Source of the DNA: Burhinus oedicnemus
Taxonomy: Eukaryota; Chordata; Aves; Charadriiformes; Burhinidae
Direction of reading: 5' to 3'
Assembly (NCBI GenBank): GCA_008921705.1
Contig: VFFE01006671.1
Coordinates: forward strand, 1-64,000
Length of the DNA stretch: 64,000 bases
The translations under genes and the position numbers were made by a program. Of this stretch, positions 13,101-27,876 are shown piece by piece. The notes beneath the pieces are model-generated. The model searched no databases. It was not told where the DNA came from and saw only the letters and a list, made by a program, of their open reading frames with translations. Position 1 is the stretch's first letter, and each line of letters starts with the position of its first letter.

Positions 13101-16100
13101 CTCCAAAAGCTTACTGCCAACAGACTATCAAAATGTCAGAAAAGCGACATATACAGAACAAAAGGACCTCCCACTCACCCTGTGGTTTTATATCCATAGT
13201 GACATACGGAAAGCTGCCAAGGACAGCCATAACTTCATCATATTTCTTATCTTCTAGGAAATGCAGTAAATTGCGACGATCAGAACCTTTCAAACTCACC
13301 AAATCCTGAATACTTTTGATTTTATACTGAATTAAAAAAAGAAAAAGGAAGTCACATGCTAGCAGAGAACACAGTCCACAAATAAACTCTCGATAATACA
13401 TCACTTGTGTCTCCACATTACTAATACATACGACACACCATTTGATTTGTTCTTATAAAAAACATACTTTAGGAAACTAGTAAGCATATGTTTTGAGAAA
13501 CAATTAAACAAAGAGGCTGCATTCAAAGCTCCTAAATAGTACTGCTTTGAATATTGGTGTGTTCCATACGTCACCCCTTAGACTCTGAATACGTTTCTTA
13601 TAAAACTATTACTTCAGACAGCTTTCTCAGAAAGCTGAGCCAAGAAATTTTACTAATTGGGTTCTTTGAGTACTTCAGTGCTTTGAGATTTATATTAGCA
13701 GGAAAAAGTTACCTTTTTTTTTTTTTCCTTTCTTTTTAATACTGAATTGCAAACAAATCTAAAACCATTCCTTTTAAGATCTGAAGGCCCGAGTGAAAAG
13801 GATAAAACAAACACAGATTTGTCTTAACACTTGATTACTTCAGTCCGTTAGAAAAGTGCGTATTTTATTTAAAACAACTTCACACATCTAGGGAGACTGA
13901 CCATACCTCCAACTCTAGAGGACTGTCTTTTTGAAAAGTTCAGCGAATGGGAATCCTGTACAAACAAGCCTAATAAATTGGTCTCATCCCTCTTTCAGGT
14001 GAAAGGCAGCCAGGATTATGAGATGGCCAAATTCTTGATTTCTGTACTTTGTTACACTGCACATGTCAAAAAAAACCCCTAAAATTGTGTGCTTTTTTGT
14101 AGGCTCCCTGTAGTTTAGGGCTGGATTAAGAAGTGTGCGATGATACCTATAAGAGAATCGTTCTTTTACTTCTTCCAAAGTATCGACTATTTGATAAGCA
14201 AGCTGTCTGCAAAGGGGATTAAAAAAAAATGCAGTACTCAAGAATTCTTTATCTTCACACTAGCACAGAAACATTTAAACACCATCTAAGGCTGTAGCTA
14301 AAGCTAAACAAAACTTCCATTAGATAAAAAGAGTATTTTTAAGATTGATAAGAATTAACCATTGTAATAAGACTACCACAAAAGTCCACAGCTTCTACTA
14401 GAAGATAACTTCTTGTTTCTAACCAGAAATTCCTAGAAGATATACTACAGTCAAGCAAACAATCAGGTTTGAATGCAGTGATACAATCAGTGCAACAGGA
14501 CTGAAGACACATGTGCAGGTATTCAGACAAGACTATTCTTTTTCGTGCTTTAATTCTACAAATACCAACACTTACCAAACTACATTGCAATACCCTCTTT
14601 CATACATAAAGGATGACAAAAATCTGAAATACTTCCCACAGTAATTGATTTTTTTGTTTGTTTTATGAACTCCTCTGTGCTACATTCCAAATATATTTTC
14701 TATCAAACTAGATTAAGAATTATGTAAAGCTGAAGAAGGAAAAACAAAAAAATCCCAGTAGGATATTCCAGCTCTGTTCCGGAAAACTGTTGTGTTAAAC
14801 TGGAGATAGTACTCTGTAATAAGAAGGAAACTGTTTCTTCTGCTTTTGAGGTCAACGTAGACAGATCTTTTATGCTCTTTTACACTTACAAGATCTCTGA
14901 ATCTTAATTCCCACCTCCTGAGACGGACTTTAAAGAAACATTTTTATTCTCTTAGTTAATTCATGACCTTCCTTCCTTATTTGCAAATAAGTAAAAGAAG
15001 GAACAGAAAATGTTTTAAAATGTTACCAAGTATCATGCATAGTTTTATACCTTTTTATGATTGGAGACCCGCCTAAGGTTGTCCTCTTCAATGTGAGGCA
15101 GCTGCAAAAGGGGAGACTTGAACTGCTGAAGCCCCTGGACAGTCATCTGGGAAAGCTTCATGCAATTTTCCAAAGACCCCAAAGATGGAGCACGGAACTC
15201 CCTTTCTTGGGGAGAATGAAACAGATAACATAATTTTAAATTTATTTTTCCTTACACTTTTACAATGTGTACTTATGTTACAGACTACAGAAAATCTTTG
15301 TTTAAGTCAAGCAAAAGAAAGAGGTATCTTAGGATGTTCAGCATAATTAACCAGGCAGCGGTTTTACTCTCATTGCAGTCACGCAGCTCAGGATTTTCTT
15401 CCTTCTATTTAGAGTACCACAGCTGAACACTAAGAAAGGGAAAGACTTCCACCTAACATTGTCTCAGGGAAGAACAGCACAATGTATCTACACAATTATT
15501 ATAAAACCACCACCACTTCAGTTTAAAAAACAAACAAACAAAAAAAACCACACCACTTGGTAAGCTATCATTAAATATAGTTTATATTAAACAATCTTTT
15601 ACAACACAATTACAATATTTATAAGATTTTTATCTTGAGATGAACGTAAAGGTAGCAGCCTATTACATGCAAGAAAGAAATGTAGGTATAACTGAAGCTA
15701 AGTAGGGCATATTATATCAGAAGGATGTAAGAATAGCTATAAAAATATCAAAGGCATGGTTATATAAGTAAACCTAGAGGTTAAAAGGGGTGTCTGAGCA
15801 AACATCTATTTGACTTTTACTTTATAAATTACCTACAATTCCTTTAATGTTTTAAAGTACAAAGAGGTATACACTGTACATAATTAAAATAAATAAAAGA
15901 CAAACAAGGAGAATGTCTTAACCAGAACAGAGCAAAAGAAAAAAAAATAGTCATTTAATACTCTTCATCATGTCTGCAAAGAAATGGAAAAGCAAAGCGG
16001 ACAGGTTTCCATATACTGCTTTCTAACTTTGTTAGAGAACTGTCCATTCATAAATAAGACTTCTCAAAACCCTGTTTAGAAAACTCATTTCAGAAGTCCC

Positions 16101-19100
16101 CTGCAGCTCAAGAGCTGCTGGGAGTCCAGAATTGGCAATGTTCGGGTTGCTCTATATATACACTTCACCGTGAAACAGAAAAATAAGTTAGATTCTCTTC
16201 AGACAGCCAAGAGAAATTTAAGCTACTTAATTCTAAATTATTTTTTCTGAATTCGTATGTGGCACATGAAAGAACTGAAGGCAATTTTAAACAAGTATTA
16301 CAGAAAGCACCTGTAATTTACGATGCCTGTCATTTTCTTTAAGAATCAGCATGTGTATTTTCCCTACACTTTAAAACCTTTTCTCAAAAAAAAAAAAAAA
16401 AATCAGCCTTTGATTACCTTGACTGTTACAGGTATATTCTGCATATAAATATATAAAAATAAGTATGAATACAAGTATCTGTGTACACATACACAAATAT
16501 ACTCATAGATGTATACAAATACGTATATTTGGCTGGCATTGATATATTTGGGACACAACAACAGGGGCACAGAGGCATCTTCCAATAGGTGGCTTAGACA
16601 GACGGTCAGGAGGAATATGCCCCCTCTGTTAGGGCTGTGTGACTGTGCTTACCACACCAGCAAGGCAATGACAGATGTGGATAAAAGCAGATTTACTGAC
16701 ACCTGGGTGAAAAAGCAGACAGGCTGTAACCTTCACCTTATCAAAAGGGTACCAAAGCAAAAATTGCTGAATGTGCCAATGGCCATGTATTTTGATAAAA
16801 AACAAGTTTAAGTTAATTTTAAAACATTTTACAGAGGAAATGTGGAAAGGAAACAAATCTGAAAAAAAAAAAAAAAATTAGTATCTTCAGTATGTCTTCT
16901 CCTTCAGCATGTTAAATGCACATGAAAGATGACTCCACCACCTCTGCTCCACCTGCCCTTGTCCCCTCAAATGGCCTGTTTATTCATTAATTACAATAAG
17001 CTATAAATATAATCAGCTATCAAATCAAATTACATGGCAGGAGCTGTGTTGTGGTTTTGTTTTTTTTTTTAAACCCATTAGAGTAATAAACACTGTGAAG
17101 ATTATACACAAAGCAAAGAGAAAAATAATACCAGAGGGATTACGAATGGAACTATGCAGCTAGATATACTGGTAAGTAACAAAGATGTAACTTCTACCTT
17201 TCAAAAAAAAGTAGTAATGGAAAGACTAATTTCCCAACTAAATAGCAAAAAATTTACTTTCCATCTTACCTATCTTTCACATCCCCCATAATTTTTTTGG
17301 CTGCTAAGTCACAGGATTTTTTAAATTTAAAAAAAAACACACTGCAAACCAAGTTAATAAAAGAATCCTACATATTCTCTGACAAACTGGCTTTTGCAGG
17401 AAATTCAGCTAGAGCTTTGAGACCACAGAGCACTAGCCAGCATAGAAATTCTTCTCAAAGCATTGACTCATCATCCATATGACAGCAGAAAAATATTTTA
17501 ACAACACTGGCGAATATTATTTTGGTTTCCTGAAAAATAACACAGGACTTCATATTCCCCGAGAGTGGATTTGAAGAGAGACAGTATAGCTTTTAATAAC
17601 ACCCAACTGCCCCACCACAAAATGAATGCCATTACTGCACATGTTTCGACAGCTTCTGCCTGTCAAAGTGCACACGACAAGATGACCTCTAATCATCCAA
17701 AACATATGACATTGAAGTAGTCAATCACAAATTTAAATGCAAATCATAGTTGCTTGTGAAGGAATGGTATACACCTGGGTCAAACCACAACCTCTACGTG
17801 ACACTGCAGCTTCCTGGCTGGAAGCACTGGACAGCTGAACTGATGCCTAACCCTTCTGCAGACAGTTACTAGAGCACATTCCATGTTTTTTTGGCGGCAA
17901 ATACCTCACTTGACAGAGCAGCTATCTGCTTATGATACTTAAAGATGATCTCAAAGAAGCCATCAAGGTAATTTAGACTCCCTGATTATCAAGCACCAGT
18001 TAATCGTCACAAAATAATGGATGCAAGCAAGGGATGCCACAGAGCAAAGCATATTTTCAGGGAGCTGCATGTAAAAAGGAAGTGTCACAGACTACGCAGA
18101 AATCAGGCAAGACAGTACAAGACATTTTATCTAAAGGTACCTCATAATTGCCACATTTTCCACCAGGCTGGAAAAAGCTTAGCAGTAACTAAAACCTGAC
18201 TGAACTGAAAAGAAAATGGTATCAATTTTGTTTTTATGAAAGCAGATTCAAACTGTTCCTTACAAATAACAAATCCAAGTAATAACAAATTCAAAGTCAT
18301 TTGCAAAGAATGATAGCTCTGTTAAAAATTAAGAAGTAACCACGATTAAACGATTTTTATGCCAAAACCTACACTGGTTCTTTGATGATAGATTGTTTCT
18401 AACAGGGTTTGGTAAGAAAGGCAGTGTCCATGGCTTTTATGGGGATGCATAAGCACCCCGAGGTACCACTTTTTGCTACCTGGGGAGGCAGGATGCTTGT
18501 CCCTGTGAAGGGCTCAGACAGCAGAGCTTCATAAATCTCATTCTGTGACGTGCTGTCCTTAGTGCTTCTCAGTCTTTCTTGCACCTCCTTCAAGAATAGC
18601 TGATACTGGACCAACAGTTGAATGCTATATGGACATTTTTAAAAATAACTAGGAAAACAAAGCGCCAAGATTCTGAAGATTCATCCAAGGTGCTTTTCCT
18701 CAAAACACTTGAACGCAAAGTATGCATAAATGGTAACAGATAAATTTTTAAGATACTACTGGTAATGATACAGGATATTTGAAAGACATAAATGAATGTA
18801 GCACAAAAGGCGTCTCCTCATCCCATCATCAATTTAGATTTCACAAAACAGGATTTGTCCCCAAAATATTTCTTTAGCTAATATTAACGCATGCCATCAT
18901 CTTTCTGTTTTTACAGATCAGGACTGCTGAACACCTATGGCTAATTACAGCATGCGATAATTTTATGTCAAGGCTGATATAAGCTGATATAAGTCAAAAT
19001 TAGAACTAAACCCAGAAACATCCATAGTTAAGTTTTAAGCTACTTAAAATTATGATAATATGACAAATACACAAACAAAATAGTCTCTCAAAAATTTCAA

Positions 19101-20006
19101 TATTAACTTTAATTTTACTCATATCTTTAAAAAAAAAAGTAAACAAACAATGACATGTTTTCAATTTCCAGTTGTTTCCCACCAGTAGTCAGCAGGGGGG
19201 CAAAATTCTCTCTACATGTACAGTCATCAAAAAATAGGGCTGACATTTTAAACTTGCTAAGTGACAAGAAGTAAAAATGGCAATTTTCCTTTAGATCAAA
19301 GACCAAAATTCTGAAACAGTTTACCTTCAAGTCCTCAAATTCATTATTGTTGGCCTGATGGGCAACTGTTTGGTATCAACTTCCCTTTAATGCTCTGTGC
19401 CAAGAGAACTGGCATGGAAGTGAGAGAAAACGTTTGGTACAAATTGCTGAACACTGCCATTTTAAAACTTTGGAAATAATTTTGAGAAAATCTGATAAAT
19501 AAATACCAAAGAAATCCTCAACTATACCTACTATACCTACACTTCTACTTTTTTTTCCAAATCTATGGAAGTTACTTCTACCATACATAATGACAGCTAT
19601 AAATTCTTACCCCCTTTCACAGACTCATTGATGGAACTTCAAAGCAGTTTATTAAATACACTGCATCTATAAATAATCATCTTACTGTCAAATTAAAAAG
19701 GTATCTCCATGTCCATACAGAACTAGAGGAGAATAATACAGCTACTTGGAGGTCATTCAAGCTGTAAAGTATATCATGTACTCTGTTAAGTATCTTGTTT
19801 CAGCTTTTACAAGAAGAGCTATAGGAGGTTTGCATTTTTCAAGGGCTTCCAGTTCTGTTGCATAAAAAAACCTTCTGACTGTATTAATTTGGTTTCATTT
19901 TGCACAAGAGAAAACAAGTATTTGCTAGTTGACTAATACATACATAGGCCATCTTAAAAGACATCTTCCAGAGGTTTGAAGAACTTTTATAAAAAAACCT
20001 ATCCAG

Positions 20007-20051
<45 letters not shown>

Positions 20052-23000
20052 ATCTACATTTGGCATACACAAGGGCTTATAAACAAGTAAAAAGATGTCT
20101 TCATTCAAGCACTTTTCATAATTAGCTATAATATGTGGACTTGGTCTGGCTGAGCTAGCAAAACTTTAAAAAAAAAACAAAAGAAACAAACCCCCTCACA
20201 CACACACTTCCAAAACTGCTACTTAGCTTTCTATGAAATAAATTACTAAACTGTTAAACTATTAAAGCTTCTTTGCAGCTTTGTTACAGTGCTAGTCTGG
20301 AGAATATTCACAAAACCATATCCAGAGCTGAGCTCCTAACTGATACTCATTAACAAATATAACCTAATGTTATGTGGAGATTACTTCTACAATGAAAAAT
20401 ATGGCTACTGTTTACTTCCAGCTTTCAAGTTTTCTCCCCAGCAGTCTCACAGACTAGTAAAGATAGGGTTTAAAAGAGAACTAGAAATATAATTCATCGA
20501 TTCTTCTTTCTAAAATAGGACACGTAAGCCAGCATTCAACATCCTTATCTGCTCACGTCCCCCCTCTCATACTTTATTTGGTTAAGAACACAATTTCCAG
20601 CACTTGCAACAGTGCTGGGAAAGATCTTCCCCAAAACCATTCTTGTTAGGAAGCTATCAATGCTTGTTAAAGGAGTTTTGATCTAGTAAAGATCAACCAA
20701 TAAGTATTATTTGATAGCAAACAAAATGATCACCAGTTTGGCATAAAAAAACCTGCCTTGCCTATGTTTGTTGCAATAAAGGAATGAGATCCCAGTCTTT
20801 GTTTCTTTACACTGCAAGCAACCATCTTCCGTGTAATTGCCCTTTTACAGTAAAATAAGAAGCTTAAATATTACATTTAAATTAAATTGCTATGGCAATT
20901 ACGGCAAAGCACCTGCCTCTACAAGTTCAGAAAAAAACTACATAGAAGGCTAAAGAGCATAGGATCCTGAAATGGAGAAATATGAGCAACATACAAAGAA
21001 ATGACGCAAAAAACAAGTGTCACTCATAACAGGAGAGGAAGAACTGTAAAAGCGTAAATGAAAAGATGGATGAACACAAGGTTTAATTTGTCTTATACCA
21101 AGTGCTTTGCTACCAAAAATGGACGAGATCTTTAAGAAAAGGTTTTCAATTGCATTTAACGAGAAACTTCTAATTGCAAATATTACAAGCTGAACATACA
21201 TACTAAAGATTTCAGAGTAGAGCTTGGCAGCAGCAGCATTTCAATCCTCAAAATAGAGAGCTCCCTCATTACAGTAAAAAGAACAAAAGTGCATTCAGGC
21301 ATTTCTAAATATCACAAGTTAAGTTTCCCACAAGAACCAAAGACTTTATGAAGCACTGCAATGAAGAACCATATTTACTGGTTTTAATTACACAGTTTCT
21401 TTCCTTACCTTCCCGGCTTCGAGCCATTATTATCAGCTGGCAGATCACATTAATCATTTCTTGAAGTAGTGCAGGACTCTTTTTCAGGATAAACTGCTGA
21501 TCTGCAAGACATAACTGGCTGCAATTATGCTGCACTTCTACTAGGAAAAAAAGAGACAGTTTACATGAACTGGACATTTAATGGTGCAGTATTCATTTAT
21601 ATTCATTCTTGTATTATTGAAAATACCACTTTATTCTCATTGACACATCCATCTGTAACACTCCCTAAAAAACAGGAAAGATCATGGGCTAAGAGGGAAC
21701 ACAAATTTTGTACAACCGACAAGCAGCTTCCACACCAAATTAAGAAGTACTTATCAGATCCATCTAAAAAAGCAACAGGATGGCACAGACAATTCACCAG
21801 TCTTATTAAAATAGCATGAATTCTTTAGTTAATTACAGGTTTAAAAAAAACCCATTTTTAATTTTAAGTAAAACACCAGTTTTTGAAATAACATTATTTG
21901 TAAAGTACTACTTCTGAATACAGATCTGTGAAGTTGTAACTAAGTAGCAAGGAAGACGAGAGATTTTTAGTGACTACTTAAAACTGATCATTTTTCTTTT
22001 GAAAGAAACTGGAAAATTTGAACCAAAGTATCTTCTAGTTTGTTGTGGTTTGTTTTTTCAATTTGCATTAAAATGCAGAACATCTCAAGTTTGCTGGTCA
22101 GCCTAAGAAACGATGAGTTTTGTGGTTGAAACTTAAGAACTGCATTTAGGAACATTTAAGTTTGTATATTTACAAGTATGAAAAATTGCAAAACAAACTG
22201 AAGCTCATATGTAACTGATATTTAAAGTTCTAATCTTGTCATCTTTGCTTCATGTAGTTTGCTAAAAACTCCAAAAATAACCATGCATGGAAATGTTAGA
22301 GAGCAGTATTATGCTTATCTTTGATTTCTTTACTCTGAAAAGCAAATATACTTCACATGTTTAATTTTCTTCTGTTACAAAGACAAAAAAAATTTATCAA
22401 AGTCACATTTGCAGCCAAAAAGCTTTAAGAAGTAGGATATCAGTATTACAGGGCTGTGAAGAGAATAAGTAAATGCTAAGTAAATGTTTCAGTTTTTCAA
22501 CTTTAATGACTTATTAAGTACACTGCATAGCGATTACTGAGCAGAGATCCATGCAACTCTTTAATGGACAAGAAATACGAGTACTCTAGCATGCAATGTG
22601 TTGCTCTGTTTCCAACAATATCCAACTAGAGGAGAAGCCATTACCTTCTTCAAGGACCTCAGGAACTTTCATCCTGGCAAGATGAGTCAACAGCAGAACT
22701 CTGGCTTTTAGGCTGTAAGGACAGGTGAGCGGAGGCTCGTTCTTCTTTAAATTTATGCCACCAATTTCTCTGATTAGCTAAAATAAAATAGTTAAATACA
22801 AATACCTATTTTGTTGCTGAAGAGAAGCAAATACAGGAGGAGAACAGTTTACAAGGAAAAAAGCTACATTCACAAAAGCAAGCCTTCAAGTAACTTTTCC
22901 CTGGAAAGTCCTGTAGAGATGAACATTAGCCATTTTTATTCATAATGAAGCTAGAAAAAGTCAAAAAGTGTCTTTAAATGACTTGTTTCAATGTGGGAGT

Positions 23001-26000
23001 GAGGAGGGAAGTAAAGGTTTGCACACAAGAAACTTGCCTTGAATAGCGCTGAGTAAATTTGTATTGATGGATAAATATTTCAAAAATCTGATTTTATTGC
23101 CAAGGTTTACTAGATTCAACCATATTTCTAAGGTATTTACATTAAACTCGATATGCACTAGTAACAGCATTACTTTGAGACCTTTCACCAATCTAGGACC
23201 CAGCCAACTTCTTCAGAAATAGTCTCAGGTATCAGAGGAAGGAGGGTTATAAGCCTGAACTCTTCAGTAGGCTGAAGATCAAGTATTTTAATTTATTTAT
23301 AAACAGCACCAACTTGAAAAAAGCATGGTGTTCTTTATTCAGGATGACCACTCTTGGTCCTGACTAGAACAAGATGCACAGCTCACGCAGGTCTCTCTCA
23401 CATGAATTTGTTGAAGACCCTGGAGGGAGAAGCTGCAAAGCTGAGTAACAGAAGCTCATAGTTTGTAAGAATCAATACATGGCCCAGAAGCTTCACTTCT
23501 TAGGTCAACAAATCACCTGAGAAGAGACTGAGGTTCCAAAATCTCCAGCCACAAAGGGAAGTTAGGCTATCAACAGCCAGGCTACACCGACCTTTGCCCA
23601 GTCTTTCCCTACACTTGAAAAAAGATCTTCTAACAAGAAGCTCCTTATAAGCACATCCTGGTATAACACCGGACCAAGAAGAGTAAAACTTTGATAAGAA
23701 AACTCTACGGAAAGTATAGATACTGGGTTTATGATAAAACTGTGAAATAAACATGGGAACAATGATCACGGCCCCAAAAGCAGGATACACTAACAAAAAA
23801 TTATTAGCAATAACCTTCTGTATTGATGCTTCAGACTTGTACTGCCATATACTCAGAAAAAAGAACACAGATGACACTGATTACTGGTCCTTTAGAAATG
23901 GAACAAAATCCAATGCAAGTCATGCAGTTGCATACTAACAAGAACTGCAGCTTGAAGATGGGAGCTTGTTAGGTGGAAAACAGAGGTATAGAAGACAAGA
24001 GAAATCCAGAAAACTTAGCGATCCCACACTAGTTGTATTAAACCACCATATGAAACAGTTGTGGAAAACAGTATGCTGAAAAGTTATTCCCTGCGGAAAT
24101 ACAGGAATCGTAGTGCCACCAACTAAGGCACTGCTAAGACATAACACGAATACTGTGAACAATTCTGAGCAGATAAAATAAAAAACAATGTAAAATTTAG
24201 AAATGTATTAACTGGGAACAGTACCCCATTCAGCATGTAGCAGAATGAGGCAAATGAGCCTTTTGGGAAAGAGGGGATTAAAATGCAACAGCTTTTCTAG
24301 TTTAGCAAAGACAGAAAGAGAACAAAGGGGTTATTGCTTCTGTCTATAAATGCATTACAGATATACACAACAAAAGTCATTTAGACTCAAGAATAACGAT
24401 GACAAAAAACATGGCTATAAATTTGTCACAAACAAGACTCCTAACCACTAGAACAGTGAGTTCTGGAACAGCTTCTCAGCAGGATATGGTTACAGAAGGT
24501 TTGACTGTCTTTTAAATAACGAACGATTAAAAGTAAAGGGCTTGCACAATGCCAGTGCTTGCAACAGCACAGGAGAAGAACTGATGATCACGGTGATCTT
24601 TTCCACTCGTGCTCCTACTGCTGAAAAACCTCACATAACCACAATTCCAGCTCCTTCTCTTGAAGTCCACAAGATGATAAAGAATTTGTAAAAGAGACAA
24701 AGACAATTAAGTAAAGAGTTATCTCAGTCTATTTTCTTTATATTTAGGACATGAAAATATGTTTACGACTTGAAAATTCAATTGTGTGCATGCAAAGGTT
24801 AAATCTGTGAGACTACCCCCCTGTCATTTTGCAAACTTGCATCATTTTCATTGGGGTGTTTTGTATAATGTGCTTTAAACTTCTTAAAACCAAAATGTTA
24901 GTTTCTGATAAATAAGACTTCCTAAAATTCTGCTAGCAATAACTATTTTTCACAGTATGCATTACAGCACCTCTGTTGGGAAGACCGAGCGGAAATGAAA
25001 CTAAAAGGCAACCAGAGGGAAACAGACATTCATGGAGGTATTTTTGTAATATTTAAAGACACTGTTAGTTCAGACATCAGATAGTAATTTTCGGTATTAA
25101 CATATGTAACCAGATCTGTGTTAATGACTTAAAAGAACTTCATCAAATGGCCATCACCTCCTTATATCAATACTCAAAATTTCTAAGGACTGACACTAAT
25201 TTCCTATTTAGTTTACACCTCCCCAAAAACCCAACCCAGCAGTCTATATAACAAACTGATTCCATTTAAACTAAGCATTATCACCAATTAATGGTATCTT
25301 TTCTTTAAAAAAAAAAGAAAATAAATCAAGTCTATCTTCTAATTCCTATTTCTGTCACATCTCAACGAAACTAATGCCTTGAGAACTTGAATCCCGTCAG
25401 CTGGTCACCTAGAAGCACCATCTCCCTCTTCCTTTGAAGGGGTCAGTTATATATAAAACATCTCTTGATGTAACTAACCTGTGGTATCTGAATGTTGTCT
25501 GCTGGTCTGCTCGTAGCATCTTTATTGTACTGAGGATCAAATTCAGATGCCCCTGCTAAAACCATGATAAGCCCTGCAAAGATAATTGGAGGCAGACAGA
25601 GAAAATGTCAGCAACATCCTATGCCACTGAGCGATTTCTTCAGAACCCTCAGCCATAAAACTTACTCCCACTCTTCCCCCAACCACCATTAATATCCATG
25701 TTTTCTATTTAATGGATCAGTCACTACTGCTACAGGGCAAAGGAGGCAAGAACCAATGCCTGGCACAAGACAAAAGAGATCACTCAAGGCTCCATTTTGC
25801 GTGGCATCAAGTCCAGCATTTGACCCTAAATGTCTTCATAAAAACATAGTTAGGCTTCTTTAGGACTGGGAGACATCACTGCACAGCAGTCTGTCTGCCT
25901 CTGCATGCTCACAGAACCGTTCCTCTCAGCAATTCATGTGCCTGTGGCAGCACCACAGTGTGTGCACCAGAAGGGGAGGTGGGAAGGATAAAATTTCAAC

Positions 26001-27845
26001 TCAATTTTCTGTTCAGTTGACATTGAAAATTAAGAGAAAAAAAAAATCTTTTAATTATTAGAAAGGCAGTTCAATAAATACCCCTGCAAGCAAATCTCAT
26101 GAAGATGATGGACTGTTCCTTTCCTAGTGATTCGGAAAATCCATACTACCTCAAACTATTCTGTTGTGTAACTAAGACGAAAGACCTACACAATGGGGTA
26201 TTTTAGCCCCATTATGAGCTTTCTGCTCATCAGGCCCCTCAGCCACAGGCAATAAGAGAAAGCTCACCCCATCATTTCCTCCAGTTAAAATAACTTTTTC
26301 AGCAATAGTTACTCAAGCTTCATTCTTAAGTTTTGAGCAAGTTCTCTTCCGAGCAAATCAAAGTTATTTCTACCTACTTGCAGTGCTCATTGAATTCCAC
26401 CTACTAACAATTAGCCAAGTTCCCTGAGCATCAATTTTCGTTTCCATTCTCAATTATCTCTTTAATTCCTCAGCAGAGCATATCAAAGAGTTTCAGATAA
26501 CTATAAATACTTTCCTATTATTTAATATCCACAATTGTGGACCATCAAGAAAGGAAGTTTTTTAAACTAATTTGTCTTGAAACCTGAAAAAAATACCTAA
26601 CACAAGGCAAGTCACACAGATTTGTCTCACCGTTTCCCTAGCCCAGTTTGATTACATCTGCCCAGGCTTAAGCCTTGAGTTTTGGCACTGGTACCTCACC
26701 ACTGTGGAATTCACAACCAAGCAAAAGCCTTACCTGATCACGGTGTGGTTTGTCTAAGCCACCCCAGCTGCGCCTCATTTTTCATTCAGACAGCACAATA
26801 GACCTCAGGGGGAAAACCTGACCTGCCTCTGACCCCAGGACTCCCTGAAAGTGTTAAGTCCTTAAATAAGGTCACTTAAACTTAGGGTTAACTTCTTAAC
26901 CAATCTGTAGGAGAGACAATGCAAGCTACAGTTCTGAGCAAGGTTTAACACAAATTAATCTACTGTTGATAAGAAGTTTGGAGAAAGAAGAGGCCAGGTT
27001 CACAGTGATCTCCCTAAACTTCTAAATAAGTCTCACTTACTCTCCCGTTCCTCCTTTCTCACCTAGCTGTTTGGAGAGGGGAAAAAGCATAAGAGTATGA
27101 CAAGGTGGAGAGCATAAACGGGTTTGAATTAATCCCACACCCATAAATCCATGTACGCCATGACTAGGAAGCAAACTTATTTCCATACTCTTATCTCCTA
27201 GACCTCTTGGACTATCTGTGAAGCATTTCTGTTCAATAGGAAATGGATGTATCAAGAGCAGATGCTTCCATCAATCTTCCAGCAAATCTAAAGCTGAACA
27301 ACAGTGCAATTCAAATGAGTAAGAGAATATATGTATGAACCATTTTTAGAGGGTTTGGGGTTTAGTTTTTTTTTAATTCCACTTTTCAATTACTTGGAGC
27401 ATGCAATCTAGTAAAATCCAATCTAGAACTAGTACGATGGTAATTCTTCAGGCCCATGTCAGCCTCCAAACTAAAAGATCCAGTTCTGCACCAACATAAT
27501 GCATCTACAAATTTCCCCAGAAAAAGATTTTTTTATTCCTTTAGAAGTGAGCAGACAAGAAAAATAAGTATATAAAAAACTATAAACGAGTAACAAAGTA
27601 ACATGAAATTGATAGGGAGCAAAATTTTTAAACAGAAATTTAGCTCTAACATAACAAGAATAGAGAACCAGAAATACTATTTCATTCTTTGGTGATATAA
27701 AAACTTTATGACAGCCCCTAGAAAATTCCCGAAGCCTATTTTGTTACAGTAACAGAAGAAAACACACACAGAGAGGCTGCGCTCCTAGTGGCCACATAGT
27801 AATTCAGGACTACAGGCAGGTCAGCATGCTTTTCCCCAACATATA

Positions 27846-27876
<31 letters not shown>

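Noticed and set aside
19980..20043. Processed pseudogene ending in the A34 run
   Set aside because: No cDNA-like or retrotransposon body upstream and no flanking duplication; birds have few such retrocopies.
21502..21537. Longer exon 11 using the upstream ctag acceptor
   Set aside because: It would insert residues (KCSIIAASYVLQ-like) absent from the family; the cttgcag acceptor restores the conserved EEDQQF junction.
23500..23877. 125-codon open frame on the minus strand in intron 9
   Set aside because: No recognised family, no splice fit with SEC63, composition close to the intron background.
24577..24625. Box C/D snoRNA-like TGATGA...CTGA
   Set aside because: Box C lacks the leading purine, there is no terminal stem, it is antisense to the host gene, and it lies within a CR1 remnant.
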